A stretch of 64,000 bases of DNA from Planctomycetota bacterium (GTDB lineage: Bacteria; Planctomycetota; Phycisphaerae; UBA1845). The translations under genes and the position numbers were made by a program. Position 1 is the first letter of the stretch, and each line of letters starts with the position of its first letter. The stretch is taken from positions 32,713 through 96,712 of the forward strand of contig JAKQDH010000206.1 of NCBI GenBank assembly GCA_029558835.1, in the 5' to 3' direction. Of the stretch, positions 35,831 to 45,075 are shown in pieces. Below the pieces are notes generated by a model. That model ran no database searches and was not told the DNA's origin. It saw only the letters and a list, made by a program, of their open reading frames with translations.

Positions 35831-38656
35831 CTACCCAATGAGTGCAGCCAGTCCAACCAGACGGCTGCGCACCGACTGGACGGCTGCAAGTTCGCTGCGG
35901 AATCGGGCTTCAGCGTCAGCGATAACGCTGATTACGCGGTCACGCAGCGGCGCGCTCGCGCCCAGATACCGTTGCTCATCCGTTCGCCACGTCTCGGCAG
36001 CATCTTGGAGGGCGTCCACGTCCCGCTTGGGGCTGCGGGTAAGCCAAGAACCGCCAAGCGTCGCGTCCGCAGATTCGTACTGGCGGCGTGACGATCCATC
36101 CTCCAGCATCGCCTCCAATACAAACCGGACCGAGAGACCGGTCGACTCGTCGGTCGTCTTCAGCAGTGCCACGTCCCCAACCCATGAAGACCGCTGAAAA
36201 TGTGCGATGATGGCATCGACAAGGGGGTGGCCAATGCCCATGAACTCCGCGTTCTTTCGGCGCATGGCGATGTCCCGACGGAAACAGGCAGTATCATAGC
36301 GGGCAGCAACATTCCGATACGCGAGCAACGCTTCCGGCGTTTGGATGCGGTAGAAGTCGCCGTCGGGAATGAAGGTGCCTCCCAGTCGCAAGACGCCCGC
36401 CTCAACGAAGGCCTTGAGGTCAGCAAGCGTAAGCTCGCCCTGAAGCTGGCGGTAGTGCTCTAGGTTGAAGGCTGTCAGGTCTTGAGCGAGCGACTGCAAG
36501 GCCTGGCTGGCGTGCGTGGCAGTCTGGACCATCTGCGCCAACTCCTGGGCCGTCCGCCGGTAGTCCCGGTCCACAAGGGCCTTCTTGTAAAGCTCCTGGT
36601 AGTTCGGTGATGATCCGAGAAACCCCAGTATTTCGCCGCGAAAGTCCTCGGCCACGGCGCCCGTGAACGGATCGACCTTCCCTATGGTTCGAGCAATGTC
36701 GAGTAGTTTGTCTTCGAGCAGGTCGTAAATCCGCTGCTCAACGGTGTCTTCAGCGATCAGGTTGTAGACCTGAACGGTGTCCTGCTGCCCATAGCGGTGG
36801 ATTCGTCCGATCCGCTGCTCGACCGCCATCGGATTCCACGGCATGTCGTAGTTGAACAAGACTCGGCACACCTGGAGGTTAATACCCTCCCCGCCAGCCG
36901 ACGTGCTGATGAGGAAACGGGCGCCATCGGGCTTCCAGAAGCACTCCACCGCCGCGATCTTGTCCTCTAGCGGACCGCCCTTCACGATGACGATGTTGTC
37001 TTCCCCGTAGAGCTTGGCCAGCTCTTCACGCAGAAACTCCAAGGTCTCGCGGTATTGGGTGAAGACAATAAAGCGCTCATCGGGATTCGCCGCTCGCAGT
37101 TGTTCCACGGCCCGGACGAGCGTGTCGAACTTGCGGTCAGTCCCCACGGGCACCAGTTGTAGCAGTTCGCGGACGATTCGCGTTTCGTTCGGGATCGTCG
37201 TATCGGCCAACACCACGTCGTCCGCGTCCTCGTCGCCGTCCAACGCCCACGCGGTCAACTCTCCGTTGGTTCTTTTCGCCAGGCGCTGCTTCATCTGAGC
37301 GATATAACCGTCGGCCTCGGCCCAACTCGAATCCCGCGGCGGCAAACCGAGAGTCAGCGAAGCCAGTGACCGCATCTCGTCCTGGAGTTCCATGATTCGG
37401 CGCGGCAAAGACTGGTCGGCCGAGCCCTGCACGCGCTTGACCTCCAGACCAATTTGCTGACGGATCAGAAGCACCAGAAGCCGGCGGCGCAGGGCTTGCC
37501 GAATCGCCCGCGGGCTGCTGGACATGATCTTCTGGAACGCCGTCATCACAAAACCGACGGCCCGTTGTGTCGTCGAGGTCCGGCCTTGCCCAACGCCGGC
37601 CACACCGTAGCCTTCGCGCAGGTAGTCTGTGAGGCGCTCGTAGAAGGCACGCTCTCGCGCCGCCAGTTGGAACCGCTCCGAGAACACCTGCCGCCGCATG
37701 AAGATGGGCGTCCCGTCGGGGTACGTCACCTCGCGCTTGATACGCCGGATCATCACGCGGTTCAGCAGGCCGCGGTGGTCCAGCAGCGTTTCGGGCGACT
37801 CGAACAGGCTGTCGTCAAGCAACTGGATCAGCGACCAGAACTGGAAGGCATCGCCCTGGTGCGGCGTTGCGGACAGGAAGAGCAGGTCGCGGGTATGGCC
37901 GCGGAAAGCTTCGGCCAGTCGGTAGTTCTGTGTCACTTCGAGCTTCTTGCCGTAGCGCTTGCGCGTCAAGTGGTGGGCCTCGTCGAAGATCACAAGGTCC
38001 CACTTCGGTCCTGCGAGGAGTCGCTCCATTCGCCGTGGCTGTTTGAGCGTATCAATCGACGCGATCACCCGATGGTGCGTCTCCCAGGCAATCCCGCTAT
38101 CCTGGAAGTCCAGGCCCAAAACGTCCAGGTGGAGTCGGAAGCATTCCCGAAGCTCCCGTTGCCAGTTTTTGATGAGACCGGCCGGACAGACAACGAGGAT
38201 GCGCTGCGCCAGGCCGCGAGTGACCAGTTCGCGGATCACCATGCCCGTCTCGATCGTCTTGCCTAAGCCCACGTCATCGGCGATGAGCAGCCGGCGGCGG
38301 TCCATCGCCACCACATCGTGAGTGAGCAGTATCTGGTGCGGCAGCAGGTCCGTGCGGGCGTTCGACAACTCTCCGCCGCTGTTGTGCAACGGCAACTGCA
38401 TGGCGAGTTGCTTCAGCAGAAAATCCACCGGCCGGTCGTACGGCCCGTGTTCCAGCCGATCCCACAGATCGCGTTCAACTGATAGGCGGCCGGCGGGAAA
38501 AGTCATCAGGCGCCGTCCGTCGGCGCTGTCGAAGGCCACGTCCACTTCGTACGCGTCCCCGGCAGCGCGGACGCGGATCACTTCGCCGCTGCCGAGTTCT
38601 TCGCGGCCAGCGACGCGAACCCATTGGCCTGCGGTAATCTGTGCCGACTGCGTCAT
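35831..38656 (-). CDS. SNF2-family DNA translocase/helicase (defence operon)
   Basis: This 941-residue protein has a small N-terminal domain, then the helicase motor: Walker A with Lys133 (DDVGLGKTIE), CPAGLIKNW, Walker B DEAHH, SATPHQGD, and in the second lobe STSAGGEGINLQ and QRIGRIHRYGQ. It is a two-lobed SNF2/RapA-like ATPase with a long helical C-terminal extension (about 650-941) beyond the motor. In related systems such a motor moves along DNA for sensing or for moving the modification/restriction machinery. It is the last gene of the operon, overlapping the 143-residue gene by four bases (ATGA). It resembles DrmD of DISARM and the SNF2 protein of DUF1156/DUF499 loci. Its exact role here is inferred. 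Confidence 0.9.
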   Translation of the reverse strand: MTQSAQITAGQWVRVAGREELGSGEVIRVRAAGDAYEVDVAFDSADGRRLMTFPAGRLSVERDLWDRLEHGPYDRPVDFLLKQLAMQLPLHNSGGELSNARTDLLPHQILLTHDVVAMDRRRLLIADDVGLGKTIETGMVIRELVTRGLAQRILVVCPAGLIKNWQRELRECFRLHLDVLGLDFQDSGIAWETHHRVIASIDTLKQPRRMERLLAGPKWDLVIFDEAHHLTRKRYGKKLEVTQNYRLAEAFRGHTRDLLFLSATPHQGDAFQFWSLIQLLDDSLFESPETLLDHRGLLNRVMIRRIKREVTYPDGTPIFMRRQVFSERFQLAARERAFYERLTDYLREGYGVAGVGQGRTSTTQRAVGFVMTAFQKIMSSSPRAIRQALRRRLLVLLIRQQIGLEVKRVQGSADQSLPRRIMELQDEMRSLASLTLGLPPRDSSWAEADGYIAQMKQRLAKRTNGELTAWALDGDEDADDVVLADTTIPNETRIVRELLQLVPVGTDRKFDTLVRAVEQLRAANPDERFIVFTQYRETLEFLREELAKLYGEDNIVIVKGGPLEDKIAAVECFWKPDGARFLISTSAGGEGINLQVCRVLFNYDMPWNPMAVEQRIGRIHRYGQQDTVQVYNLIAEDTVEQRIYDLLEDKLLDIARTIGKVDPFTGAVAEDFRGEILGFLGSSPNYQELYKKALVDRDYRRTAQELAQMVQTATHASQALQSLAQDLTAFNLEHYRQLQGELTLADLKAFVEAGVLRLGGTFIPDGDFYRIQTPEALLAYRNVAARYDTACFRRDIAMRRKNAEFMGIGHPLVDAIIAHFQRSSWVGDVALLKTTDESTGLSVRFVLEAMLEDGSSRRQYESADATLGGSWLTRSPKRDVDALQDAAETWRTDEQRYLGASAPLRDRVISVIADAEARFRSELAAVQSVRSRLVGLAALIG

Positions 38657-39084
38657 GGGCTGCTCAGGTGGAACTCGATTGGGTAGAACGCGTTGCCGTT
38701 TGCATCCTCGTGGCGGTGTGGGCTGTTGAAGATCATGTAGAGCGGCAGCGACGCGCCGCGGTACTTCACAGTCATGTACGCCCCCCGGACGATTTCACCG
38801 CTCAGGACAACCTGAATCGCCAGCATGCGCTGTTCCAGGCTGGCAGCGGCGTTGTTCAGCCGGGCGTGTATTTCGGCGGCCACTTCCTCTTCCCGCGGCC
38901 GAGCAGCGAAGAGCACCTCCTCCAGGCCGACAACTCGCCACTTGCTCATCCGGGGCAGCGGAAACGGCTCTTCGTCCAGTTCCCGCAGGAAGTCCAGCAC
39001 GCCGATGACGTTCTCGGCTGGCGCGATTCCTCGGGCCTTGTGCGGTTGGAGATTCGCCAGTTCGATTAACCGATAGCCCGGCAT
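38653..39084 (-). CDS. small unknown protein of the defence operon
   Basis: This 143-residue protein is unrecognised. It has an N-terminal stretch RLIELANLQPHKARGIAPAENVIGVLDFLREL, a middle helix (EEEVAAEIHARLNNAAASLEQRMLAIQVVL) and a C-terminal beta part (YMTVKYRGASLPLYMIFN). The four-base overlap with the helicase and the 10-base gap after the PIN-like gene show tight coupling. It could be an adaptor between the ATPase pair and the helicase, but nothing in the sequence proves this. Confidence 0.7.
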   Translation of the reverse strand: MPGYRLIELANLQPHKARGIAPAENVIGVLDFLRELDEEPFPLPRMSKWRVVGLEEVLFAARPREEEVAAEIHARLNNAAASLEQRMLAIQVVLSGEIVRGAYMTVKYRGASLPLYMIFNSPHRHEDANGNAFYPIEFHLSSP

Positions 39085-39094
39085 AGGGGTATCC

Positions 39095-39571
39095 TCACGA
39101 TGCTTCGGCGCCTTCGTTTCCTGCCACGCCGTTCATGTATTCGTTCACGTTCCGAATCTCGATCCGGAAGGCCACTCGGATGTGGTGCCGGTACTGGGCA
39201 TTCTGCCAGTTGGCCTCATTGCTCAGCCACAGGAGCGAGTCCGACTGACTGGCAGCATCGACGTAATCGAAGTCTTCGCCATGAAGCGGCACTTTCTTCC
39301 TGCTGCAAAAGCTACTTCGCCGCGGCAGGTCGATAGCACGCCGCTTATCTCGGTATCGGGACTGGCCGACAACGGATCGCCACCATGCTGCGCCCACCGC
39401 GGGAAGGCTGTTGTACTCCCGCCTGATCCCGCCATTCACGCAGGCTACGAGCCCTGTCTCGCTGCTCCATCTGTCGAGGAACGCCAAGCCATTGGCACGG
39501 TATCGCTGGGCATCTTGCGACGCCGAATCACAGTGTACGAGTACGCATTTGTCGATGGTCAACTCCATCAC
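39095..39571 (-). CDS. PIN-like small protein (putative nuclease) of the defence operon
   Basis: This 158-residue protein starts LTIDKCVLVHCD, resembling the first PIN strand with its Asp. It has Glu in a helix (GGIRREY) and a C-terminal acidic segment HGEDFDYVDAASQSDSLLWLSNE that could supply the remaining metal ligands. PIN proteins are RNases or DNases and often serve as the toxic arm of paired systems. Its ATG at 39571 follows directly on the ATPase stop (TGATG), so the two are translationally coupled. Fold assignment is by pattern only: the spacing of acidic residues is compatible, but a search is needed. If it is not PIN, it remains an unknown partner of the ATPase. Confidence 0.45.
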   Translation of the reverse strand: MMELTIDKCVLVHCDSASQDAQRYRANGLAFLDRWSSETGLVACVNGGIRREYNSLPAVGAAWWRSVVGQSRYRDKRRAIDLPRRSSFCSRKKVPLHGEDFDYVDAASQSDSLLWLSNEANWQNAQYRHHIRVAFRIEIRNVNEYMNGVAGNEGAEAS

Positions 39572-40941
39572 TCGGCCTTCCCCGTTGGTCGCCTGTCCAG
39601 TTGCTTCATCAACTCAACCGATTCCTCGAACGCTTCGTTCAGGAAGCCTTGAGGCCAGTTGTCCAGCCGTCCATCGTCGGTCAGGGGAAGCTGACGCAAC
39701 GTGCTGTGGCCTTCGACCCGCTCGACGTAGTAGAGTCGGATCATTTCGCGCAGCTCGGGCTGCTCAATGGACCGCCGGCGAAGCCGCAGCAGGAGGTGTT
39801 CGCTGTGAGTTTCGACGATGATCTGTCGCCCCAGGGCGGCAAACTCGTGCACGAGGTCGAACAGCACGCGCTGTGCCGCTGGGTTCAGGTGCAGTTCCGG
39901 TTCTTCGATCAGCACAAGTTGGCCCGGCCGCGAGAAGTAGAGTTGCAGCAGCACGGGCAAGACCTGAGCAACGCCATAGCCCGTGTCGGCGAGGTTGACC
40001 GGTACACCGGTCCTAGCGTCCCTCCCGCAAATGGCGAACAACTCCCGGTGGGGGTCGATCTCCGTCAGATTGAAGTCCTTGACGAAGCCAAGCTCCTGCC
40101 CTAGCCAGCGGTTCATATAGGCCCGGAACTTCTTCCACTCGGGCTCCGAGGAGGTCTTGAATCGGTAGAGGCTCCCAAGAATCATCGTCGTGGCACAGCA
40201 ATCCTCCTGTGGGTCCACGTCGTTGCTCTGGAGCACGCGCGGGATTGCCGGCCGGACCGGGTCGATCTGCACCAGATGCAGGGCTTGGCGGAACGGCCGG
40301 TCGAGGCTGTAGAAGTAACGCGGCAGTTGCAGGACCGCACAGTCGCTGACGTAAAGCTCGACCGGCTTGTCCCATTCATAGTTGCTGGGGAGGAAGTTCC
40401 GCATGCGCAGGCCGCGAGGCTGGCTCGGCTCCCCGTTGAAGCTGGCCGCGGGCTTGTCATGCCGGTCGAAGGTAAACTGCCAAGCGAGCGCGTCCGCTAC
40501 ATGTGCGGTCCTTTGCTTCGCCAGAGGCTTGAGCCGGACCTCAACCGACTTAAGCTGCGGCCGCTTCCACTTGCCCCGCTGGCCGAACAACCCGTATCGC
40601 AGGTCTAGCGTCGCCTGCCAATGCATTCCTCGATGCCGCTGGTTGGCTGTCGTCACCGTATCCAAGGCAATCCTGTCCAGCACGAGCCGGCAGCCAAAAT
40701 CGAGTTCCGTCCTGCCGCCGTGCACCCACTCAAAGTACCGGCCGAAGTCGCGTGGACTGTGCGCTGCAAGGCGGACGTTCGGATTCTCACAGGCTGCGCT
40801 CTGGCCGAGCATCTGAAGCGGCTGGATCAGCGACGACTTACCCGAGTTGTTGCAGCCCAGCAGTACCGTCACGTGACCTAGCGATAGCGGGCCGGTGTCG
40901 GCGAAACACTTGAAGTTCTTGACCTGGTACTCGGTGATCAT
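39568..40941 (-). CDS. DUF3696-type AAA ATPase (SMC/RecF-like) of the defence operon
   Basis: This 457-residue protein has N-terminal ITEYQVKNFKCF and Walker A CNNSGKSS, the style of RecF/OLD-type ATPases. A long middle follows (about 60-320). Near the C-terminus are the ABC signature-like 'NLADTGYGVAQVLPVLLQ', Walker B LVLIEEPELHLNP and the switch histidine ETHSEH. This matches the AAA_15/21 DUF3696 group, which in many two-gene defence modules senses phage proteins or DNA and unleashes a nuclease partner. It sits between the methylase (10-base gap) and the PIN-like gene (TGATG overlap), so the pair looks like a module inserted into the operon. The sensing role is inferred. Confidence 0.8.
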   Translation of the reverse strand: MITEYQVKNFKCFADTGPLSLGHVTVLLGCNNSGKSSLIQPLQMLGQSAACENPNVRLAAHSPRDFGRYFEWVHGGRTELDFGCRLVLDRIALDTVTTANQRHRGMHWQATLDLRYGLFGQRGKWKRPQLKSVEVRLKPLAKQRTAHVADALAWQFTFDRHDKPAASFNGEPSQPRGLRMRNFLPSNYEWDKPVELYVSDCAVLQLPRYFYSLDRPFRQALHLVQIDPVRPAIPRVLQSNDVDPQEDCCATTMILGSLYRFKTSSEPEWKKFRAYMNRWLGQELGFVKDFNLTEIDPHRELFAICGRDARTGVPVNLADTGYGVAQVLPVLLQLYFSRPGQLVLIEEPELHLNPAAQRVLFDLVHEFAALGRQIIVETHSEHLLLRLRRRSIEQPELREMIRLYYVERVEGHSTLRQLPLTDDGRLDNWPQGFLNEAFEESVELMKQLDRRPTGKAE

Positions 40942-40951
40942 GCGTCTCGCC

Positions 40952-43900
40952 TCATCCGAAAAGCGGTGCTACTTCGATGAACTTCAGAATCTTCCCGCAG
41001 GCGTCGGCGAACCGCGGCTGGCGCGTCCGCAGGTACTCGCAGGCGGCCCGTATCTGGGGCGTCATGCCGCGGAAGCGTTCCATCCACGGGCGGAGGTTCT
41101 CGCCCCCGTCCACTAGGGCGATCAGGAAGTGCACGTAGTCGATGAACGGCAGCTTGCCGCCGGTGTCGGCGGCGACGGCCTCTTCCATGCCCGGCAAAGC
41201 GGCTTGCGCCGCACTGCTCGCCTCGCCCAGGCGCTCCTGGATTTCGCCGAACCGTTCGGCCGGGGACTTGATCTTGAAGAACCGCCCACGGCCGGTGCGG
41301 CCTTTGATGATGAGCCCGGCTTTCAGCAGCTCGTCCGGCTCGATGACGCCGCGGGTGTACTTGTGCAGCTCGTCGCCCTTGATCTCGAACGCCTTGTCCG
41401 CCAGGCACACCAGGTAGACGTAGCTCACCGCGTCGATGTCGGCCAGTTCCGATGGAAGCGGCTGCTGGCGGCTGACCAACTGATCGACCTCCATGCGGAT
41501 GGTCTCGAGGGCCTCATGCAAGGGCACATTGCGGCGCTCGTGGTCTAGCACGTGTCCGTAGTGCCGGCTGTAGAGTTCCAGGCACTTGCCGATGAGGATG
41601 ATGTTGACATCGGCCGGAGAAAGTGGCTCGTTTCCGTAGCGGCCGCGCTCGATGACTTCGATCTCTTGGCGGGCGCGTCGGCGGATCTCCGGACGAATGC
41701 CCGCCCAACTCCGCGCATCTCTTGTAGCAGCAGTGCGCTTTCGGCAAATGTGGACAAGGTCGTAAGCAATCCCTGCCTTGTCCAACAGATGAAGCGACTG
41801 CTCACGCTCCGCATGGATCGGATAGATTGCCTCAGCTACAAAACCGGCATCAAACAAGGCCCCTAACAGTGCTTCCCAAGTCTGGCCCTCGGTATGATGG
41901 AAAGTAAAGACTAGTAGGCCATCTTGTGGCAGCATCGCCGCACATGCAAATAGCACATCGTACATTCCCTGGCGAAACTCTTCGGGCCCTTGCCCGCGGG
42001 CACGATTCTCGACGATCTCCGCCGCTTTGGGCGTGTATTCGGGCGCGAACTCCACATACCGGTCCTTCAGGCACAAGCGTACCCACACGTGAAAAAAGTC
42101 TGCTAGCTCCGAGTAGTTGACATTGCCGCCGTAGGGAGGGTCGGTCACGACATGCAGATACCGCGAAGCCTCCCGAACTGCAACGCGAGCATCGGCCCCG
42201 CGAAGCAGGTCTTCTGACCGTCTCGCTACACTCTCGCCCGAGGCTACCGGAACTTGTTTGATCCTGCCGTCCAAGTTGCTAAGCCTTGTGTCAGCCGGTG
42301 ATCTGGCAAAATGCACGGCTTTTCGGACGGCGTCAATCCTACTGATAAACGTATTGTTGCCGGACACCGTGCCCCAAACATGTTGTTCGCAGAACGTCGC
42401 CTTTGGCTGAAAGTCGTGGCGCGCGAATATGCCGGCTGGCGGTGTTCCTCCAGGCGTAGAGCGCTTCGAGATGTTCCTCACGAACACGTTATTTGCCTCC
42501 AGCATGTTACTGAAGGCACAAAGCAGAAGCTCCTGTAAATCGACCGACTTCTCACAGTCGATTGAAGCGAGTAAAGAACTGTGAGCAAGAAGCTGCCTAT
42601 GCAGAAACAGCTGGTGCCAACGGCGGTAGTGGTGCTCAAGAAGTCGATGAGTTTCTTGGCCATCGGGTATCTCAGATTGGGGATAAGGCAGGCGGTGCTT
42701 TCGCTGCTCCCACGTCCGAGCGGCGCGCGTGTATAGCTCTAGGTCTGCTGGGTCGATTCGCTTGAAGAACTTGCCGCCCGATTTGGCAAGCCGACACCAA
42801 TGCCCGTTGGCGCGTGAGGCCTGGCCGACGACACCGTTCCTGCTGAGCATCGGCGCGCCGAGGTTGGCGTCGAATGCGTCTTCTTCATCCGCCTCATCGT
42901 CGTCGCCGCCCTTGCCACATGACGAGCACCACCCGTGGATGGCGTACATAGACATCGGCAAGGGCTGGTCGTCGGGTAGGGACCGGATGGAACTGAGCAC
43001 CTTGTCCCTCTTGCCACAGTGTGGGCAAACGAAGCCGCCGCTCTCAACGGCGTTGCCCTCGTGTGGCTCGTACTCGTGCTTGCAGGCAGGGCAGGCAACG
43101 TGATCGGGGACGGTGCCGCGGCACTGCCACACGGCCTGGCAGTGCGGGCACAAGAGGACTGTCAGCGGGACCTTCTTGCGGACGGATTTCGTTCTGCCGG
43201 GAGCGAGCTTCGGCTTGACCGAATCGCCGCACCACGGACAGCCGACGGGTTCGGTGGTGGCAAAGGCCCAGCGCTTATTGCCGCGCCCGACGCCGGCTCC
43301 GTCGGCGTTGTTGACGACCGTCAGGGCCTGCTCGGCAATGAGGCTGGCCGGCTCGATCTCCCAGTCGAAGCTCTTGCGGCACTTGGGGCACGTGGCATCT
43401 TGGTAGTACCGGATCGACGGCTGCTTGGCGGCAACGAAGTAATCGCTGAACAGCGGAACCTGCTTGCGGCAGGTGGGATCGGTGCAGATCGCCGACTTGA
43501 CCCAGAAGGCGTAGATGATGTCGGCGTCTGTGTTGCCACAGCAAGGGCAGGTGGTCTTGTAGAGCTCCAGGAGCGTCTGCTTAAGCGGCTTCCCCGACCA
43601 GGGAACAGTCCGGTTGGCCAGATCGTCGAAGGCGCGCTCCAGTTCGGCGATGTCCACGGGCGTGGTTTCGCACTTGACGATGAACCAAGCGACCGGGTTG
43701 AGATCAATGCCGATGACCTTGCAGCCGAGCCGCAGTGCTTCGACGACGGTTGTGCCGCCACCCATGAAGGGATCGAGGATGACCTTGCCGTTGGTGTCCG
43801 GGTCGCGCGTGTGGTCCTTGTAGAACTCTTCCATGATGACTTGCGCGCCGCTCTTGGTCAGATTGCCAGTCTCATCGACCGGCAGCGGCTTGAGGCAGCC

Positions 43901-44062
43901 CAGGAGAATGGCGCGGAACACGCAGGAGGCCCGGCGGGCGAACCACTTGTGCATCTGGTAAATGGGCTTGAAGGCGTTCCGCTCGGGCACCGCCAGGCGG
44001 TTGATCTCCACGATGGGGAACGAGTCTTCGATGGCCCACTTCCTGGGTTGTTCAGCCGCCAT
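40952..44062 (-). CDS. DUF1156-type adenine-specific DNA methylase with zinc ribbons
   Basis: This 1036-residue protein carries an AdoMet-binding motif DPFMGGGTT (97-105) near the N-terminus and the catalytic motif TDPPYGGNVNYSE near 640. The order, AdoMet motif before catalytic motif with a large insert, is alpha-like. The insert holds several CxxC zinc ribbons (CPCCGN, CPKC, CPWCGD, CPHC, CPACKH, CPHCGK, CSSCGK), which probably recognise DNA. This is the Zn-ribbon adenine methylase of DUF499/PglZ loci. GC content drops locally in 41.7-42.7 kb, within the region that should hold target recognition. It follows the PglZ gene by 18 bases. The modification presumably marks self DNA; the target site is unknown. 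Confidence 0.85.
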   Translation of the reverse strand: MAAEQPRKWAIEDSFPIVEINRLAVPERNAFKPIYQMHKWFARRASCVFRAILLGCLKPLPVDETGNLTKSGAQVIMEEFYKDHTRDPDTNGKVILDPFMGGGTTVVEALRLGCKVIGIDLNPVAWFIVKCETTPVDIAELERAFDDLANRTVPWSGKPLKQTLLELYKTTCPCCGNTDADIIYAFWVKSAICTDPTCRKQVPLFSDYFVAAKQPSIRYYQDATCPKCRKSFDWEIEPASLIAEQALTVVNNADGAGVGRGNKRWAFATTEPVGCPWCGDSVKPKLAPGRTKSVRKKVPLTVLLCPHCQAVWQCRGTVPDHVACPACKHEYEPHEGNAVESGGFVCPHCGKRDKVLSSIRSLPDDQPLPMSMYAIHGWCSSCGKGGDDDEADEEDAFDANLGAPMLSRNGVVGQASRANGHWCRLAKSGGKFFKRIDPADLELYTRAARTWEQRKHRLPYPQSEIPDGQETHRLLEHHYRRWHQLFLHRQLLAHSSLLASIDCEKSVDLQELLLCAFSNMLEANNVFVRNISKRSTPGGTPPAGIFARHDFQPKATFCEQHVWGTVSGNNTFISRIDAVRKAVHFARSPADTRLSNLDGRIKQVPVASGESVARRSEDLLRGADARVAVREASRYLHVVTDPPYGGNVNYSELADFFHVWVRLCLKDRYVEFAPEYTPKAAEIVENRARGQGPEEFRQGMYDVLFACAAMLPQDGLLVFTFHHTEGQTWEALLGALFDAGFVAEAIYPIHAEREQSLHLLDKAGIAYDLVHICRKRTAATRDARSWAGIRPEIRRRARQEIEVIERGRYGNEPLSPADVNIILIGKCLELYSRHYGHVLDHERRNVPLHEALETIRMEVDQLVSRQQPLPSELADIDAVSYVYLVCLADKAFEIKGDELHKYTRGVIEPDELLKAGLIIKGRTGRGRFFKIKSPAERFGEIQERLGEASSAAQAALPGMEEAVAADTGGKLPFIDYVHFLIALVDGGENLRPWMERFRGMTPQIRAACEYLRTRQPRFADACGKILKFIEVAPLFG

Positions 44063-44080
44063 GTCGCAGGCTCTCCTTGC

Positions 44081-45073
44081 TCAGTGGGCGGCCTCCAGGA
44101 CCAGCCAGGGGACCAGCATCTCCATGAGGGACAGGCCACCGTGTTTGTAGAGCTTGCGGGCGGTCTCGCCGCGCGGGTGTGTCTGGACCCGCCCGCGGAT
44201 CATGGCGACACCCCGGTCGGCCAGCACGTGAACGCCGCGATGATCGGGCGGATTGGGTTTCTCGGCCAAACGTGCGAAGCGGTCGCCGCCGAAGTAACCC
44301 GTGAGCGGCGCGACGGTCGCATTGTCCCAGCCGAAAGAACAGCCCGAGCCGAAGTAGACGTAGCCATGGTCGCTGGTGACGAGAATCCGCCGACCGGGGC
44401 ATTGCTGAACGACGGCCTGAACGCTGTTCTGCCACGCAGTCATCATCATGTTGTGGAGGTTCTCGAACAGCTCGGGGAACTTGGCGTCGCGCTCGGTGTA
44501 GCGGTAATCGGGAAAGCTCGACCATACGAGGACCGCCCGCGCCGCGGCGTCCAGTGAGCAGCGCTCATTGACTTGCCCGAGGTAATGGCAGGTGATGCCG
44601 TCGGCTCGCAGCGCGGCGCAGGCTGGTAGCTGCGTCGGCCCGATCGAACCGACCCCCAGGCGCGCGGCGATGAAGTCCACGGTTTCGCTCGGCGTGGCCG
44701 CCACCGACCAGCCTTCTTCCAGGATGCGGAGACCGGACTGCTCGGCGAGCCGTTTGAGAAGCGGGATTTCCCGCAGCGACACGCCATCGAAGACAACCGC
44801 GGCACAGGGCGGACCGGAGGTAAGGTACTGTCTCAGGTGCCGGGCGTCTGGCATTGGCAGAAGAACCTCGTCATAGACGCGGGCAGCCGCGGCGCACAGC
44901 ATCTCCTCCACTTCATTGACAGACTGCTCGCCGGACTGGAGATACTGGCCAGGGGGCATCTGTTGATAGTTGTGCTGAGACCAGACCTCGCCGAGCAACC
45001 AGTCGGCCAGCCACGGCAGCCGCGGGCCGGGCTGGATGAGCTTCTCGAAGATCGTGGGGGTCAACACTGCCAT
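44081..45073 (-). CDS. minimal PglZ-domain protein
   Basis: This 330-residue protein belongs to the alkaline-phosphatase-like PglZ group. It has VVFDGVSLRE with Asp96, then LVTSDHGYVYFG, and a C-terminal KHGGLSLMEMLVPW with the HGG metal site. It is much shorter than the PglZ of BREX, which is near 800 residues, so this is essentially the catalytic core. The ATG at 45073 overlaps the ATPase stop region (the stop codon is at 45076-45078). PglZ is required in several modification-linked defence systems, but its chemistry is unsettled. The start was chosen at MAVLTPTIFEK because the longer open frame upstream is antisense-like and inside the ATPase. Confidence 0.85.
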   Translation of the reverse strand: MAVLTPTIFEKLIQPGPRLPWLADWLLGEVWSQHNYQQMPPGQYLQSGEQSVNEVEEMLCAAAARVYDEVLLPMPDARHLRQYLTSGPPCAAVVFDGVSLREIPLLKRLAEQSGLRILEEGWSVAATPSETVDFIAARLGVGSIGPTQLPACAALRADGITCHYLGQVNERCSLDAAARAVLVWSSFPDYRYTERDAKFPELFENLHNMMMTAWQNSVQAVVQQCPGRRILVTSDHGYVYFGSGCSFGWDNATVAPLTGYFGGDRFARLAEKPNPPDHRGVHVLADRGVAMIRGRVQTHPRGETARKLYKHGGLSLMEMLVPWLVLEAAH

Positions 45074-45075
45074 GG

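Noticed and set aside
43019..44557. A + strand open frame of 512 residues opposite the methylase and PglZ genes.
   Set aside because: Shadow frame: no domains, and both antisense genes carry catalytic motifs.
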